A stretch of DNA of 6,722 bases from the NCBI GenBank assembly GCA_002383405.1, contig DFYS01000104.1, positions 1,658-8,379 on the forward strand, given 5' to 3'. The notes under the pieces are model-generated. The model did no database searches and was not told where the DNA came from. It saw nothing but the letters and a program-made list of their open reading frames with translations. Every line of letters begins with the position of its first letter. Within the stretch, counting starts at the first letter, position 1. The translations under genes were made by a program, and so were the position numbers. Shown one piece after another: positions 4,856 through 6,722 of the stretch. The stretch is from Moorella sp. UBA4076 (GTDB lineage: Bacteria > Bacillota > DSM-521 > Neomoorellales > Neomoorellaceae).

Positions 4856-6616
4856 ATGCCTTACGATCCAACCAAAATGGCCGACTGGCAAATCGCTGAA
4901 GTTGCCGAAGAAAACATGCCTGTGCCGGAAGAATGGCGGGACAAGCTGGGCCTGCAGAAAGAGGAAGTTATCCCTTACGGCAGGCTGGCCAAGCTGGACT
5001 TCATGAAGATTATGGAACGCCTGCAGAACCGGCCGGACGGCAAGTACATCGAGGTTACCGCGATTACCCCTACTCCGTTAGGAGAGGGTAAGACTACCAC
5101 CACCATGGGCCTCGTCGAAGGCCTGGCCAAGCGGGGCTATCATGTAGGCGGCGCGATCCGCCAGCCCTCCGGCGGCCCTACCATGAACATCAAGGGTACG
5201 GCTGCCGGCGGCGGCAACGCCCTGGCCATTCCCATGACCGAGTTCTCCCTGGGCCTGACAGGTGACATCAATGACATCGGTAATGCCCACAACCTGGCCA
5301 TGGTGGCCCTGAACGCCCGCATGCAGCACGAGCGCAACTACGACGACGCGGAACTGTCCAGGCGCAACCTGCGGCGTCTGGACATCGACCCCACCAACGT
5401 CCAGATGGGATGGGTGATCGACTTCGCCGCCCAGGGCCTGCGCAATATTATCATGGGGATCGGCGGCCGCATGGACGGCTACATGATGCAGTCCCGCTTC
5501 GGCATCACCGTGAGCTCGGAACTGATGGCCATCCTGGCCATTGTCCGGGATCTTAAGGACCTGCGGGAACGGCTGGGCAAAATCATTGTGGCCTACGACA
5601 AGAAGGGCAACCCGGTAACTACCGAAGACCTGGAAGTAGCCGGTGCCATGACGGCCTGGATGCGCAATACCATTAACCCCTCCCTCATGTGTACGGTAGA
5701 ATACCAGCCGGTGATGGTGCACGCCGGGCCGTTCGCCAATATAGCCGTCGGCCAGTCCTCCATTATTGCCGACCGCATCGGCCTGAAGATGTTCGACTAC
5801 CATGTCACCGAGAGCGGCTTTGGTGCGGACATCGGCTTTGAGAAGTTCTGGAACGTCAAAAGCCGCCTCAGCGGGTTGAAGCCCAATGTCTCGGTAATCG
5901 TGGCCACTGTCCGCGCCTTAAAAATGCACGGTGGCGGGCCTACAGTCGTACCAGGGCGGCCGATACCGGCGGAATATACCGAGGAGAATCTGGAACTCGT
6001 CGAGAAGGGTATAGGCAATCTGCTGCACCATATCGGCATTGTCCAGAAGTCCGGCATCAAGCCCGTGGTCTGCATTAACTCCTTCTATACCGACACCAGG
6101 GAAGAAATTGCCCTGATCAAGCGGTATGTGGAGCAGGCCGGCGCCCGCTGTGCCGTGTCCGAGCACTGGCTCAAAGGCGGCGAAGGCGCTCTCGAACTGG
6201 CGGATGCCGTTGTCGACGCCAGCCGGGAAGAAGTCGACTTCAAGTTCCTCTACCCGCTCGACATGCCGCTGCGGCAGCGGGTCGAAGTGATCGCCAGGGA
6301 GGTATACGGCGCCGACGGCGTTTCCTGGACACCGGAAGCTGAAGCCAAGGCCAGGCAGTTGGAGGCCAACCCGGCTTACCGGGACTTTGCTACCATGATG
6401 GTGAAGACTCACCTGAGCCTCACCCACGACCCGACCCGGAAGGGAGTGCCCAGAGGCTGGACCCTGCCGGTGCGGGATGTATTAATCTTTGCCGGCGCCG
6501 GCTTCCTGTGCCCCATGACCGGCAGCATCAGCCTGATGCCCGGTACGGGCTCCGACCCGGCTTACCGCCGCATCGATGTCGATGTCGAGACCGGTAAAGT
6601 CAGGGGACTGTTCTAA
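4856..6616 (+). CDS. fhs: Formate--tetrahydrofolate ligase (10-formyl-THF synthetase), divergent long type
   Basis: This cytoplasmic enzyme joins formate to tetrahydrofolate with ATP, giving 10-formyl-THF for the methyl branch of the Wood-Ljungdahl pathway, for purine synthesis, or in reverse for ATP from formyl-THF. The protein is 586 residues; the well-known Moorella thermoacetica enzyme is 559. The P-loop is TPTPLGEGKTT (71-81, K79). The substrate loop reads IRQPSGGP (101-108), where the classical enzyme has REPSLGP. HAGPFANIA (289-297), TESGFGADIGFEKF (318-331), VATVRALKMHGG (349-360), NSFYTDT (408-414, F410 for folate stacking) and EHWLKGGEGALEL (436-448, W438) are all present. Extra length lies around 156-178 and 361-375. 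ATG 4856 is supported by AAGGGGG seven bases upstream. It is divergent from the phosphate unit and ends without a visible terminator. Confidence 0.97.
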   Translation: MPYDPTKMADWQIAEVAEENMPVPEEWRDKLGLQKEEVIPYGRLAKLDFMKIMERLQNRPDGKYIEVTAITPTPLGEGKTTTTMGLVEGLAKRGYHVGGAIRQPSGGPTMNIKGTAAGGGNALAIPMTEFSLGLTGDINDIGNAHNLAMVALNARMQHERNYDDAELSRRNLRRLDIDPTNVQMGWVIDFAAQGLRNIIMGIGGRMDGYMMQSRFGITVSSELMAILAIVRDLKDLRERLGKIIVAYDKKGNPVTTEDLEVAGAMTAWMRNTINPSLMCTVEYQPVMVHAGPFANIAVGQSSIIADRIGLKMFDYHVTESGFGADIGFEKFWNVKSRLSGLKPNVSVIVATVRALKMHGGGPTVVPGRPIPAEYTEENLELVEKGIGNLLHHIGIVQKSGIKPVVCINSFYTDTREEIALIKRYVEQAGARCAVSEHWLKGGEGALELADAVVDASREEVDFKFLYPLDMPLRQRVEVIAREVYGADGVSWTPEAEAKARQLEANPAYRDFATMMVKTHLSLTHDPTRKGVPRGWTLPVRDVLIFAGAGFLCPMTGSISLMPGTGSDPAYRRIDVDVETGKVRGLF

Positions 6617-6642
6617 ACAGGAGGCAGGAGAAGCAGACACTC

Positions 6643-6722
6643 ATGCCGCCGCTGCGGCACCAGCAGAGGGATGAAAATGGCAGTATTGCAGGCGGGGTGA
6701 AGCAGGTTCCCGGAGGGCGCAT
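6643..6722 (+). CDS. Possible start of a downstream gene (partial, uncertain)
   Basis: After the fhs stop come AGGAGG (6619-6624) and AGGAG (6626-6630). An ATG at 6643, 12 bases beyond the second, opens a frame that stays open to the window end (26 codons, beginning MPPLRHQQRDENG). The residues show no recognisable family. The last two bases (AT, 6721-6722) are in this same frame and, if followed by G, would be an alternative start 3 bases after GGAGGG (6712-6717). A GC hairpin, TGCCGC-CGCT-GCGGCA (6644-6659), lies over the first codons without a T-run. Real coding here is plausible but unproven. Confidence 0.2.
   Translation, partial: MPPLRHQQRDENGSIAGGVKQVPGGR

Noticed and set aside
5078..5803. 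Open frame of 241 codons antisense to fhs, plus several shorter ones in the same gene
   Set aside because: The Fhs frame on the other strand is a full-length family match. The antisense product is rich in H, G and V with no domain, as expected from a GC-rich gene read backwards, and has no good ribosome site.
6644..6659. GC hairpin after fhs as an intrinsic terminator
   Set aside because: The 6-bp stem is good but is followed by CCAGCAGAGGG, not a T-run, so termination there is not supported.
1..6722. CRISPR array, tRNA, rRNA, insertion sequence or phage genes
   Set aside because: No regular repeat-spacer pattern, no clover-leaf sequence, no transposase or integrase frame and no terminal inverted repeats were seen.

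Overview
The window reads as chromosome of a Gram-positive, GC-rich (roughly 55-60 %, by eye) anaerobe of the class Clostridia, most like Moorella and its relatives. The evidence is a YqhV (DUF2619) membrane protein otherwise typical of endospore formers, strong AGGAGG-type ribosome sites with TTG and GTG starts, a sigma-A-type promoter, and a large formate--tetrahydrofolate ligase. The taxon is inferred from protein resemblance, not proven.

Layout. Positions 1-1089 (minus strand): a 93-residue YqhV-like membrane protein gene, a 202-base gap with small dyads, then phosphosulfolactate synthase (comA), which runs off the left edge. Positions 1171-2391 (plus strand): a 12-helix MFS exporter, divergent from yqhV and starting at TTG. 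Positions 2388-4464 (minus strand): a three-gene unit in the transcription order PAP2 phosphatase, pstB, phoU. Its last gene converges on the MFS gene and their stop codons overlap. Positions 4465-4855: a 391-base divergent intergenic region with a well-spaced promoter and Pho-box-like site for the phosphate unit, a dyad, and a weaker promoter candidate for the next gene. Positions 4856-6616 (plus strand): formate--tetrahydrofolate ligase (fhs) of a divergent 586-residue type. The last 106 bases hold two Shine-Dalgarno-like stretches and perhaps the start of another gene.

How the genes fit together. PstB is the ATPase of the high-affinity phosphate importer and PhoU its regulatory partner. 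Here they are co-oriented with a membrane PAP2 phosphatase that can release phosphate from lipid or polyprenyl pyrophosphates, and no pstS, pstC or pstA lies between or beside them. The promoter ahead of the unit carries a site resembling Pho-regulon boxes, so phosphate-responsive control of the whole unit is a reasonable inference. fhs supplies 10-formyl-tetrahydrofolate (one-carbon metabolism, methyl branch of the Wood-Ljungdahl pathway). ComA makes phosphosulfolactate from PEP and sulfite, on the route to sulfolactate or coenzyme M. No wholly new system is evident. The most interesting points are the pst unit split from its transporter, its promoter architecture, and the divergent Fhs type.
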